Positions 8,391-15,955 of a stretch of DNA of 64,000 nt are shown in pieces (positions within the stretch are counted from its first letter, which is position 1; every line of letters starts with the position of its first letter). A model generated the notes under the pieces. The model saw only the letters and a list, made by a program, of their open reading frames with translations, had not been told where the DNA came from and did not search any database. The stretch is from Actinomycetota bacterium (GTDB lineage Bacteria; Actinomycetota; Rubrobacteria; Rubrobacterales; Rubrobacteraceae). The DNA is taken from positions 1 through 64,000 of the forward strand of contig CADDYV010000013.1 of the NCBI GenBank assembly GCA_902810695.1. Reading direction: 5' to 3'. The translations under genes and the position numbers were made by a program.

Positions 8391-10658
8391 ATGCGGGTGC
8401 ACGGGCGATGTTGCCATAAAAAGCGAAGCCGCAAGGCTGAGATACGCAGGTTTAGAACCTTCTTGCTGATCGCCGTGGCGCTCGTCACGCTCTCGGGTTT
8501 TCTCGATTGCGGGCAGGTTCTAGCACAAACCCTGGAAGACACCACCTCGGACTCGGGTCTCGCCACCACAGGCGATCCGAGCTCCACGACGACCACGGAT
8601 GTCTCGGCTAGCGTGCAGGTCCCTTCCGACTCGACGAGCCAGACACCGGTAACAGATACTTCTGGAACGGAAGCCACTTCTACTCCGGCGTCCACCACCG
8701 ATCCCGGCAGCACGGATCAGACAACAGAAACTACAGCTTCTTCCGCTCCCTCATCTACCAGTTCCGACGCTTCGGCCCCCGCGATCACCTCGGACCCCTC
8801 AACGGACAGCTCGGGGACTACTGTACAGTCATCCGAAGGTACTACCTCTGATGCTACTACCGCAGAGCCAACCGGAGCTACCACCAGCCCGGCAACAAAT
8901 TCCGATTCCGCAACTGATAGCTCGCCAACCACACCCGTAGTCTCCGGCTCGTCAACGGACAGTTCGGCAAGCACTCCTGCGGTTTCGGACCCGACATCGG
9001 AAAGTTCGCCAACCGGGCAGACGACTACCGATCCGACAACCGCCCCGACGGCGAGCCAACCACCGGCAACCGATTCTTCGGGGTCGGGAACCACGACTTC
9101 TGACGCACCGCCGGCTACCAACTCCGGCTCCTCAGATCAGGCCAGCACCCCCGACCAGACAACAGACAACTCGGGTACTGCCGCGTCGTCCTCCGGGACT
9201 ACTTCCTCTGGTTCCTCCACAGAGTCGGCAGGAACGGGACCCGGCATGGATACAAACAGTCCGCCAGCGGTTGGGCAATCCACTCCCCCGACAACAACGC
9301 AAGCACAGGCGGGATCCTCTTCCGCGAACTATCAATCGCCGAGCGGGAGCACTACAACATCCCAACCGGCAGCTAGCACGCCGCCAGATGCAACCGGCAC
9401 GCAGACCACAGCCCCAGCACATTCTACCGGTACGGCTGCCTCGACGTCTCAGTCCGATTCGAATAGTTCGACGACCAGCAGTTCGACCACTTCCTCCTCA
9501 CCCCCGGTTACCGGATCACAGACCGGCTCTGGAAATATCGCCCCATCGGGCACAGGAGCCACGAGTGATCCGGCAACCGCACCGCAAACTGGTTCGACCA
9601 GCACGCCAACTACCAGCCCGGCAACCGCTCCTCCCGCTACCCAGGGAACACCCCCACCGGTCTACGCACCAACGGTTCCCGGGCCGACCGAGTCCAGCCT
9701 GACATCACACACGCCAGGCGCACAATCCGTGAGCGAGCCGCCAGCCTCAAATCCCATAATAACCGGGCTTACCACCGTAATAGCTTACGATCTGGCATCG
9801 GTCCCCAAACCAGAGATCGCGATCAAAGAATCACCTACCGCAAAAGAGACACTTGAACTTTTCACGTCATTCTCCCTAAAGCATGTGTCTATCCCCTCGC
9901 TACCCATAAAACGTATATCGGTTGGGCTGCTGCACTCATCGGTCAAACTGGTGCATTCGACGACGCAAGTTCTGGCGTCCTACCTCCAGCACACCGCGAA
10001 CCTGAGCAAGGGGATTGGCGACTCGGTTACCGACATGCTGCACCCTCTTCTCGGACAGGTTGGGCACCTCGCCGATCGAGCCCACGACCTGGCGAGCGGG
10101 GTTCTGCAGTTCGTGGGAGGGTTGTCAAGCGGGACCCCCGGCGGAAGTCACAATCCGGGCCTGACATACACACCTCAGGCTTCCGTTATTCCAAAAGCCT
10201 GGACGAGGCTGCCGCAACTGGCGAGAAGCTCGTCGCAACCCTACTCCGGGCGAACAGGCTATGTGATCGCACAGTTCGTTCGTTCCCTCTCCAGCGGATA
10301 CCAGGAGCCTCGCGGCAACATCATCAAGACTGCTTCCAGCAGCGTAATTGCGCCGGTACGCACTCAGATCTCCGCCTCCGCTCAGGCAGCAGATCCGCCT
10401 CAGCAGAAGCCGGTCGTCTCTAGTCAGGCGTCTCCTTCCCAGCAGAAGCTGCCGACGATCCCGGCAGGCAACATACCCGCGAGCACCGCGATGCTGGGAG
10501 GTTCGGGGTCGTTTGGTGGCAGCAGCTCTCCCGTGTTGCTGGTAGCCATCCTGGTTGCGGGCTCGATACTCCTGCGCGGCGGCGCATCTTCGTGGCTCTC
10601 CGGCAATTTCTGCAGACCAGCCTCGGTATTCAGCCCGGCGATCGAAAGACCTGGCTAA
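8391..10658 (+). CDS. Ser/Thr-rich surface protein with signal peptide and C-terminal membrane anchor
   Basis: From ATG 8391 (GAGG 3 bp upstream, AAGGAG further up) the protein is 755 residues; a TTG at 8346 would add 15. A basic N-terminus and hydrophobic core (FLLIAVALVTLSGFL) end at a plausible signal peptidase I site after VLA. About 400 residues of almost pure Ser, Thr, Pro, Ala, Gly and Asp follow, with recurring TTDS/ATDSS-like units, as in wall-spanning or O-glycosylated stalks. The next 200 residues contain amphipathic helical stretches. The C-terminus has a Gly/Ser linker, one membrane helix (VLLVAILVAGSILL) and a short tail. No LPxTG or enzyme domain is visible. Surface location is inferred. 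Confidence 0.75.
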   Translation: MRVHGRCCHKKRSRKAEIRRFRTFLLIAVALVTLSGFLDCGQVLAQTLEDTTSDSGLATTGDPSSTTTTDVSASVQVPSDSTSQTPVTDTSGTEATSTPASTTDPGSTDQTTETTASSAPSSTSSDASAPAITSDPSTDSSGTTVQSSEGTTSDATTAEPTGATTSPATNSDSATDSSPTTPVVSGSSTDSSASTPAVSDPTSESSPTGQTTTDPTTAPTASQPPATDSSGSGTTTSDAPPATNSGSSDQASTPDQTTDNSGTAASSSGTTSSGSSTESAGTGPGMDTNSPPAVGQSTPPTTTQAQAGSSSANYQSPSGSTTTSQPAASTPPDATGTQTTAPAHSTGTAASTSQSDSNSSTTSSSTTSSSPPVTGSQTGSGNIAPSGTGATSDPATAPQTGSTSTPTTSPATAPPATQGTPPPVYAPTVPGPTESSLTSHTPGAQSVSEPPASNPIITGLTTVIAYDLASVPKPEIAIKESPTAKETLELFTSFSLKHVSIPSLPIKRISVGLLHSSVKLVHSTTQVLASYLQHTANLSKGIGDSVTDMLHPLLGQVGHLADRAHDLASGVLQFVGGLSSGTPGGSHNPGLTYTPQASVIPKAWTRLPQLARSSSQPYSGRTGYVIAQFVRSLSSGYQEPRGNIIKTASSSVIAPVRTQISASAQAADPPQQKPVVSSQASPSQQKLPTIPAGNIPASTAMLGGSGSFGGSSSPVLLVAILVAGSILLRGGASSWLSGNFCRPASVFSPAIERPG

Positions 10659-10672
10659 AACCCCCTCTCCAG

Positions 10673-10692
10673 AGGTATGCCCCGGCATACCT
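10673..10692. repeat. Inverted repeat downstream of the Ser/Thr-rich gene
   Basis: AGGTATGCC at 10673-10681 pairs with GGCATACCT at 10684-10692, leaving two unpaired bases. It starts 14 bp after the stop codon of the surface-protein gene and has no T-run. It may be a transcript-end hairpin or an operator for the following receiver gene. Confidence 0.45.
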
Positions 10693-10763
10693 TGAAGCAT
10701 TGTTGCCTGCTCCCGAGTGGAGTAGCGCAAGAAGGCTAATTCTCGAAGAGGGAGTAAAGGAAC

Positions 10764-11162
10764 TTGTTTACCGAGTTAGAAAAGAAACACAGAACAAAGC
10801 GGGTTGTCCTCGTCCATCGCAACGAGTTGTTCTGCGAGGCTCTCGCGCTTCTGCTCGAGTGGAAGACGGAGTTCAAGGAGATCGTTCAGGTGGGGTCGTT
10901 CGCCGAGGCGCGTCAGGCTTTAGACGGCCTGGAAGGCAAGGCTGACCTCGCGATCGTTGACCTCGACCTGCTCAAGCGGCACGGGCTCGAACCAATCGGA
11001 GATCTGCTGGGCGAAAGCGATGTTCCGGTGCTGGCTCTGACTACCAGCCGGGACCCCGAATGGCGCGACAAAGCCTCCGAGGCGGGCGTGGGCGAGGTGT
11101 TCAACACGACAGTCTCCGCCGCGGAGATTATCAGCGCGGTCCGGCGGCTAGGAGGAGAATAG
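10764..11162 (+). CDS. Stand-alone degenerate receiver-domain protein
   Basis: A 132-residue single receiver fold with the strands RVVLVHR, LAIVDLDLL, VPVLALTT and GVGEVFN. The usual Asp-Asp pair near the N-terminus is replaced by Arg-Asn-Glu, and the conserved Lys of strand 5 is missing (FNTTV). The acceptor-position Asp66 is kept. It is therefore probably a pseudo-receiver that signals by binding rather than by normal phosphotransfer. The start is TTG 10764 with AAAGGA just upstream. It follows the surface-protein gene by 105 bp. No output domain is present. Confidence 0.75.
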   Translation: MFTELEKKHRTKRVVLVHRNELFCEALALLLEWKTEFKEIVQVGSFAEARQALDGLEGKADLAIVDLDLLKRHGLEPIGDLLGESDVPVLALTTSRDPEWRDKASEAGVGEVFNTTVSAAEIISAVRRLGGE

Positions 11163-11179
11163 AAGAAGGGTAGGATTTT

Positions 11180-11208
11180 TTGAGCAAGGGCATACGCTGA
11201 GCTATACG
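11180..11208 (+). promoter_or_regulatory. Predicted promoter upstream of the 11281 gene
   Basis: TTGAGC (11180-11185) and TATACG (11203-11208) are separated by exactly 17 bp, 72 bp before the GTG start at 11281. Pattern match only. Confidence 0.5.
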
Positions 11209-11280
11209 TATATCGCACCAGCCCGTGCGTCTGGTTACAATAAGTGCGGAAAGAAGGGCTGGTCAGAAACGCGAATACTA

Positions 11281-11625
11281 GTGGCATTCGAAGATGGGTA
11301 TGACATCTACCGCGATGTTATCGCCAGCGTCGTCGAGGTTCTCCGCCCGCAAGTTGAGGTGACGACCGCGAGTCTGAAAACTCTCGAAGAAGAGTTGGCG
11401 CGCCTCGAACCCCAGATGGTTATTTGCGGACGCTCCGAAACCGCCGATCCGCCAAACGACAGGCTCGCCTGGATCGAGCTTCCCATGGATCCCGTCCAAC
11501 CGGCGAAGATATCCCTCGGCGGGCGTACTTCGGAATCACACGGTCCTACCCTGGATACGATGCTCAAAATTATTGACGAGGTCAGCAGGCTCGCCAACCC
11601 GGAAAGGTACCTCAAAAATGGCTGA
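11281..11625 (+). CDS. Hypothetical protein, receiver-operon neighbour
   Basis: A 114-residue soluble protein starting with GTG (MAFEDGYDIYRDVI). An N-terminal alpha/beta unit (YRDVIASVVEVLRP then VEVTTASLKTLEEELARLEPQMVICG) resembles the first half of a receiver or Rossmann-like domain. A Pro-rich middle and a final helix (TLDTMLKIIDEVSRLA) follow. No catalytic residues or known family are recognisable. It has its own predicted promoter and a short GC-rich hairpin after its stop, so it is probably monocistronic. I cannot assign a function. Confidence 0.65.
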   Translation: MAFEDGYDIYRDVIASVVEVLRPQVEVTTASLKTLEEELARLEPQMVICGRSETADPPNDRLAWIELPMDPVQPAKISLGGRTSESHGPTLDTMLKIIDEVSRLANPERYLKNG

Positions 11626-11629
11626 TATC

Positions 11630-11647
11630 GCGGCATACCGATGCCGC
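11630..11647 (+). terminator. Possible terminator hairpin after the 11281 gene
   Basis: GCGGCAT-ACCG-ATGCCGC forms a perfect 7-bp stem with a 4-base loop, 5 bp after the stop codon. The following bases (CTATTCGTT) are only moderately T-rich, so termination efficiency is uncertain. Confidence 0.45.
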
Positions 11648-11787
11648 CTATTCGTTAGGGAGTTTTCGTAGAGCATCGGATACTTTACATTTGAAGAGAA
11701 TATTTCCCGAGTGTGGCATCTGGTGATTGCAGGTAAAATTACGTACTAATGCTGCATTAGAAAGCATCGTTTGGTTCGGGCGGCAGG

Positions 11788-12762
11788 ATGATTATGGAGG
11801 CGAACCGGGAAAAATCCGGGACTTCGAGCGTCGCGAGCAGACCCGCGGCGGGCTCCGTAGTGAACTTTTTACATGACCTCAAGGCGCTGCTCGGGTTCCG
11901 GGCGCTCAAACGCACCATTCAGGAGTTTCAGAAAGACGATATCCTCAACATCTCCGCCGGTCTGGCTTACTACCTGATCCTGGCCCTGTTCCCGTTCATA
12001 CTGGCGCTGGTCTCGCTGATGAGCCTTCTCTCCACTCCCCAGTTCGCCAGCGAGGTCCTCGGTTACTTCCGGCAGGTCATGCCGGGCTCGGTCTACGGCT
12101 TGATAGAGTCCTTCATGCAAAGCGTGCTGAAGGGCAAGAACCCGGCGCCGGGGTTATTCTCGGTCGGCATACTGGGCACGATCTGGTCCGTATCCGGGGC
12201 CTTCTCCGCGCTCATAAACGCCCTGAACAGGGCCTATGACGTACAAGAGAGCCGCCCGTTCTGGAAGGTCAAGGGGCTCGCCATCCTGATGACGATCGGG
12301 CTCTCGGTACTGATCTTCGTCGGCGTGCTGCTGCTCATCCTCGGGCCGCAGATCGGGCATTGGATCGCGAGTCTGTTCGGGCTCGGCTCGATCTTCAACG
12401 TTGTGTGGAATGTTATGCGCTGGCCGGTGGCGCTCTTGTTTCTGGTGGTGACGGTGGCGCTGATCTACTACTTCGCCCCCGACGTCTCGCAGCCGTTCCG
12501 CTGGATCACACCCGGCGGCTTTGTCGCGGTCGTGCTGTGGGTTCTGGCGAGCGTGGCTTTCAGCTTCTATGTAGCCAACTTCGGTTCCTACAACAAGACT
12601 TACGGTTCGATCGGAACGGTCATCATCCTGCTCCTCTACCTGTACATCTCCTCGATCATGGTCCTGCTCGGCGCCGAGCTCAACGCTACCCTGGTCAAAA
12701 TGAAGGAAGAGATATCAGGCAAACAGGTCCTCGAAACCGGAGATCAGCCTGAAAACCTCTAA
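11788..12762 (+). CDS. YihY/BrkB (UPF0761) family membrane protein
   Basis: The 324 residues match the YihY/BrkB family, with about six membrane helices. Hallmarks are the N-terminal DDILNISAGLAYYLILALFPFILAL (positions roughly 50-75), the NALNRAYDV segment and YxxxN..YGSIG near the last helices (SYNKTYGSIGTVIILLLYLY). The family was once mis-annotated as RNase BN; its activity is unsettled, with proposed roles in membrane permeation or transport. ATG 11788 and ATG 11794 are both possible starts. The gene stands alone upstream of tRNA-Ser; 11648-11787 holds only AT-richer promoter-like sequence. Confidence 0.9.
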   Translation: MIMEANREKSGTSSVASRPAAGSVVNFLHDLKALLGFRALKRTIQEFQKDDILNISAGLAYYLILALFPFILALVSLMSLLSTPQFASEVLGYFRQVMPGSVYGLIESFMQSVLKGKNPAPGLFSVGILGTIWSVSGAFSALINALNRAYDVQESRPFWKVKGLAILMTIGLSVLIFVGVLLLILGPQIGHWIASLFGLGSIFNVVWNVMRWPVALLFLVVTVALIYYFAPDVSQPFRWITPGGFVAVVLWVLASVAFSFYVANFGSYNKTYGSIGTVIILLLYLYISSIMVLLGAELNATLVKMKEEISGKQVLETGDQPENL

Positions 12763-12837
12763 ACCTCTAAGGTTAGGACGAAAAACGTCGCGCCCACCTC
12801 GCAGCCAGGAGGTATCGAACGTTCGAGCCATCTTTGC

Positions 12838-12843
12838 TATACT
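12838..12843 (+). promoter_or_regulatory. Predicted -10 box of the tRNA-Ser gene
   Basis: TATACT ends 16 bp before the first base of the tRNA. The position 17 bp further upstream is TCGAAC, a poor -35 match. Confidence 0.4.
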
Positions 12844-12859
12844 CGGTGCTCGACAATCT

Positions 12860-12949
12860 GGAGGAGTGGCCGAGTGGTTGAAGGCGGCACCCTGCTAAGG
12901 TGTTATACCTCTTAACGGGGTATCGAGGGTTCGAATCCCTCCTCCTCCG
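12860..12949 (+). tRNA. tRNA-Ser (anticodon GCU)
   Basis: Acceptor strands GGAGGAG (12860-12866) and CTCCTCC (12942-12948) pair fully, with G as discriminator. The anticodon loop CTGCTAA reads GCU. A long variable arm, the T-arm GAGGG-TTCGAAT-CCCTC (12925-12941) and a D-arm with GTGGTTGAAGG complete a class II serine tRNA. CCA is not encoded. The flanks AATCT before and AGATTTTATTT after extend an inverted repeat around the gene and provide a T-rich end. Confidence 0.95.
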
Positions 12950-12969
12950 CTCCAGATTTTATTTGCGCC

Positions 12970-14232
12970 CTACTCATCCTCTCTTCGAGATTTGAGCATG
13001 TTCAGCAGTCTCAGCGCCTCTTCGGCTACCAGATCACCCGCTTCGGGCGCGAAAGGCGTCGCCGAGGACTCATAGCTCTCGGGGTCATAGCCAGCCGCAC
13101 CCGGCAGGTAGCCGACATAACCTCCCGCGTAGCCGACGATGCAAGTCGGGAAGAACGGAGACCTCTCCCGTATCCGATCCCCCAAATCCGAGAAGAGCTC
13201 TCCGGGAACCGTAACGAAGGCCGCACCGCCGACCCTGATCGCGGAGATCGGGCAGAGATCGTCTATAGTCGCGGCACATCCGGCCAGAGCCTCTTCTATG
13301 AGAGCACCTTCGAGGGCCGTCTGCGCCGTTCTCAGCCTAGCCGCATCCGACCCGCTCATCCGGTCGAGATGGCGTTTGTGGGCCGCGACTTTCTCCCGCG
13401 CCTGCTCTGGAGAAGGGATATCCCTGAGCGGCAAGGAGAATGTATTGCTTGCTACATCCAGCCCGTCTGAAGGCACCTCTCTCGTTCGCGCTACCAGATT
13501 CTCGACGGCGTGGCCTAGCCTCTCGCCAAGCCGCTTCACCTCGCCGAAGCCCTGTCCCCGGCGCGTGAGGCGCGTGCTCAGGTTTCCCGCTGCGCCCTGC
13601 ACGAACAGGCAGTTGAGCCCGAGCCGTCGCTCGATGTACGAGATGGTTGCGCCAGGGAAGTCGGCGGATATCTCGCGGTTTGCGCTACCGAGGACCGTGG
13701 GGTGGCAGGCGAAGTATATGAGCAGAGTGTCCCCTACCAGCAACAAGTCCAGCTCACCCGCAGAAGTTGATGTGCCCTGCAAGCGCCGGTCCGCCGATAT
13801 CCCTTCCACCCGGCCTCTCGCGTGTTTCACGGGAGCAGGCCTCCTCTGGGCGCAGGCCGCTGAAACCGCCGAGGAGACGTACCCTGCCAGGTGCTCCAGA
13901 TATTCCTCCTCATCAGGCGGCGTTCCGGGGATGAATCCGCTCAGCGTCTGGGGGCCGGAGTGGGTGTGCGTGCAGGCGAGCGTCAGAGCATCCGGGCGGA
14001 TACCTGTAGAACGCGAGATATCCTCCCGCAGCCGCTCAGATGCCTCCCGGTCCAGGCTGAGCAAATCGAGAACAGCCAGCGCCCATTCCTTCTCTCCATC
14101 GCAGAGCGCGAGTACCCGGACGAACAGCGGATCGTGGATTCCTGTCGCCGGTCCCTGGCGCGCCGCATAACCTCCCATCCGAATCGGCACACCAGGGGTT
14201 ATCTCCGCGCGGACGAACCCTGAATGCAGCAC
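12970..14232 (-). CDS. Neutral/alkaline ceramidase-like zinc amidohydrolase
   Basis: The 420-residue protein starts at GTG immediately after the IIA stop codon. It begins SGFVRAEITPGVPIRMGGY and carries THTHSGP (88-94), CHPTVLG with His178 and FVQGAAGNLSTR (211-222). All are signature segments of the neutral ceramidase N-terminal domain, where the histidines bind catalytic zinc. It lacks a signal peptide and the C-terminal immunoglobulin-like domain of secreted ceramidases, so it is cytoplasmic. As the last gene of a PTS operon it more likely cleaves an amide on an imported N-acyl sugar or a related compound than ceramide; that is inference. Confidence 0.82.
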   Translation of the reverse strand: MLHSGFVRAEITPGVPIRMGGYAARQGPATGIHDPLFVRVLALCDGEKEWALAVLDLLSLDREASERLREDISRSTGIRPDALTLACTHTHSGPQTLSGFIPGTPPDEEEYLEHLAGYVSSAVSAACAQRRPAPVKHARGRVEGISADRRLQGTSTSAGELDLLLVGDTLLIYFACHPTVLGSANREISADFPGATISYIERRLGLNCLFVQGAAGNLSTRLTRRGQGFGEVKRLGERLGHAVENLVARTREVPSDGLDVASNTFSLPLRDIPSPEQAREKVAAHKRHLDRMSGSDAARLRTAQTALEGALIEEALAGCAATIDDLCPISAIRVGGAAFVTVPGELFSDLGDRIRERSPFFPTCIVGYAGGYVGYLPGAAGYDPESYESSATPFAPEAGDLVAEEALRLLNMLKSRREDE

Positions 14233-14637
14233 CTAGCCCCCGCCCTGTTTTGAGATAAGCTCGTTGATGTCTATGACTCCCTGCCGGCCAGCATCGAGCG
14301 CCGTCTGCGCCACGCTCTTAAGGCTCTCTCCTTCCCTGCCCAGCAGCACCTCCAGCAACATCGGCAGGTTCAAACCGGATACGACGCGGTGCCCGCGCTC
14401 CAGCGCGAGGCGGGCGCAGACGTTCGAGGGCGTCCCACCCGGCAGGTCCACCAGCAGCAGGATCTCGCCGCCGAGCCGTTCTATGGCGCCTGTGATCTTC
14501 TGCAACAGGGCGTCCGGCCCCTCCTCCATCCCGAAGGTAACGGGGATGACGCGCTCGGACTCTCCCGCTATGAGCTCCGCCGTTTGCAGCATAGACTCCG
14601 CCAGCTCGCCGTGAGCGACCAGTATCACACCGACCAT
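14233..14637 (-). CDS. PTS mannose-family IIA component
   Basis: 134 residues, the normal IIA(Man) size. The N-terminal strand ILVAHGE places the phosphoryl-accepting His at position 9, and LLLVDLPGGTPSN is the conserved dimer and loop region. It takes phosphate from HPr-P and passes it to IIB. It sits 13 bp after the SIS gene and directly abuts the ceramidase-like gene. HPr and Enzyme I are not in this window. Confidence 0.92.
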   Translation of the reverse strand: MVGVILVAHGELAESMLQTAELIAGESERVIPVTFGMEEGPDALLQKITGAIERLGGEILLLVDLPGGTPSNVCARLALERGHRVVSGLNLPMLLEVLLGREGESLKSVAQTALDAGRQGVIDINELISKQGGG

Positions 14638-14650
14638 ACTTCCCCCAACG

Positions 14651-15427
14651 TTAGTAGAAGCGGTTGCGCGCCCTATAGCGCGAGAGGAGTGCCTCGTTTC
14701 TCACCTCTTCGCCGGGCAGGTTCTGGGACGAGAAGATGGGCGGGCGCTCCCCGGAAGCGGCTCGCAGGCAGGCTACCTCGACCACCAGGGCATTCAGGAT
14801 CGTAGCCCCCGCTACCGTGGAGAGCGGCCCCGTGCGCAGCCCCGCGAGGCGTTCGTCTTTCGTGATCCCGGCCAGCTCCACCGAGGCGTCGCCGGGCGGG
14901 ACGTGTGTGTCCACGGCCACGTCAGCCAGCTCGTAGAGCCTGCGTCCATCAGGATGTCGGGGGGACACCTGGCGGCTGTGTCCGACAGAGGTGATGGCGA
15001 CCACCTTCAATCCCTGCTCGCGGGCGCAGAGCGCCATCTCGACCGGCACGGCGTTGACGCCGGAGTTGGAGAACACGACCATCGCCTCGCCCGCCCGCAG
15101 GTCCTCCCCCGCGAGTAGCACACGGGCGTAGCCCTGCAGCCTCTCCAGGGGTGCGGCCCGCCTGCCACCGAACGTCGTCAGGTTCGGGTCGAGGATGGGG
15201 TTTACCGGCACCAGACCACCGGCGCGCCAGAACGCTTCTTCTACCAGAAGATGGGAGTGCCCGGTGCCGAAGACGTGGATCACGCGGTCCGGCTCTCCGT
15301 CGAGCGAGGACGCCAGAAGCTCTGCGGCCTCCAGGAGCCGTGCGCGCTCTTTCTTGAGGATCTCAGCCTGGATCTCCCGCACGCGCTCGAAGTATGCGTT
15401 GAGACCGCTGCCCGGTTCCATCGGCAA
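14651..15427 (-). CDS. SIS-domain sugar-phosphate protein (UPF0309-like)
   Basis: 258 residues with a SIS fold. VIHVFGTGHSHLLVEEAFWRAGG and VVFSNSGVNAVPVE are the phosphosugar-binding loops, and ITSVGHSR follows. It resembles the UPF0309 SIS proteins rather than the MurQ etherase or a two-domain GlmS-type isomerase. The C-terminal half has conserved-looking PGDASVELAG and TIKN-like segments. Lying between PTS IIB and IIA genes, with gaps of 6 and 13 bp, it presumably acts on the sugar phosphate the PTS delivers, as an isomerase, deaminase or lyase. The exact reaction is not determinable. Confidence 0.85.
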   Translation of the reverse strand: MPMEPGSGLNAYFERVREIQAEILKKERARLLEAAELLASSLDGEPDRVIHVFGTGHSHLLVEEAFWRAGGLVPVNPILDPNLTTFGGRRAAPLERLQGYARVLLAGEDLRAGEAMVVFSNSGVNAVPVEMALCAREQGLKVVAITSVGHSRQVSPRHPDGRRLYELADVAVDTHVPPGDASVELAGITKDERLAGLRTGPLSTVAGATILNALVVEVACLRAASGERPPIFSSQNLPGEEVRNEALLSRYRARNRFY

Positions 15428-15433
15428 CCGGCT

Positions 15434-15922
15434 CTACCCGTAGACCTTCCGCAGGTACTCCATAAAGCTTCTGCGGCTTTCCTCGGGCATCATGCGCCCG
15501 GTCATCTTCACGCCGCGCCGGTCCAGCTCGCGGAAGGCCTCGACATCCTCCGGGCTCACGGAGACCGACCTCTTGACCTGTTTGGAGCCTTCGCGGTGGC
15601 TCATGTTGCCCACGTTCAGCTCGCCGATCTCCACTCCCGCATCCAGCAGCCTTATGATGTCCGCGGGCCGCTTGACGATCAGGAAGGTGCGTTTTCTGGC
15701 GGCTTCCCCGCCCTTCAAGGAGTCTGCAGCTTCATTCAAGGTCATGATCTCCGTCTTCACCCCGCTCGGAGCGGAGAGCGGCAGGAGCATCTTCTGCATC
15801 TCGTCGGCGGCCACCTCATCGTTGGCGACAAGGAGCATGTCGGCTCCGACCTCTCTCGTCCAGCGCACGGTTACCTGACCGTGGATCAGCCGCTCATCAA
15901 TGCGCACGTGCTTTATGGGCAT
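15434..15922 (-). CDS. PTS mannose/fructose/sorbose-family IIB component
   Basis: 162 residues, full length for IIB(Man). The N-terminus HVRIDERLIHGQVTVRW contains the phosphorylated His14, and MLLVANDEVAAD follows as in family members. It transfers phosphate from IIA to the sugar bound by the membrane component. It lies 33 bp downstream of the IIC-IID gene and 6 bp upstream of the SIS gene. Confidence 0.93.
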   Translation of the reverse strand: MPIKHVRIDERLIHGQVTVRWTREVGADMLLVANDEVAADEMQKMLLPLSAPSGVKTEIMTLNEAADSLKGGEAARKRTFLIVKRPADIIRLLDAGVEIGELNVGNMSHREGSKQVKRSVSVSPEDVEAFRELDRRGVKMTGRMMPEESRRSFMEYLRKVYG

Positions 15923-15955
15923 CTCAGGTTTTCTACCTCCTCTTCCAACGGGGCT

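Noticed and set aside
8705-9700. Possible CRISPR or tandem DNA repeat in the Ser/Thr-rich region
   Set aside because: Repetition is at the amino-acid level (Thr, Ser, Asp, Pro) with variable codons; there are no constant repeats with unique spacers.
12860-12970. tRNA-Ser as an integration site for a mobile element
   Set aside because: No integrase, direct repeat of the tRNA 3' end or foreign-looking gene is seen on either side.
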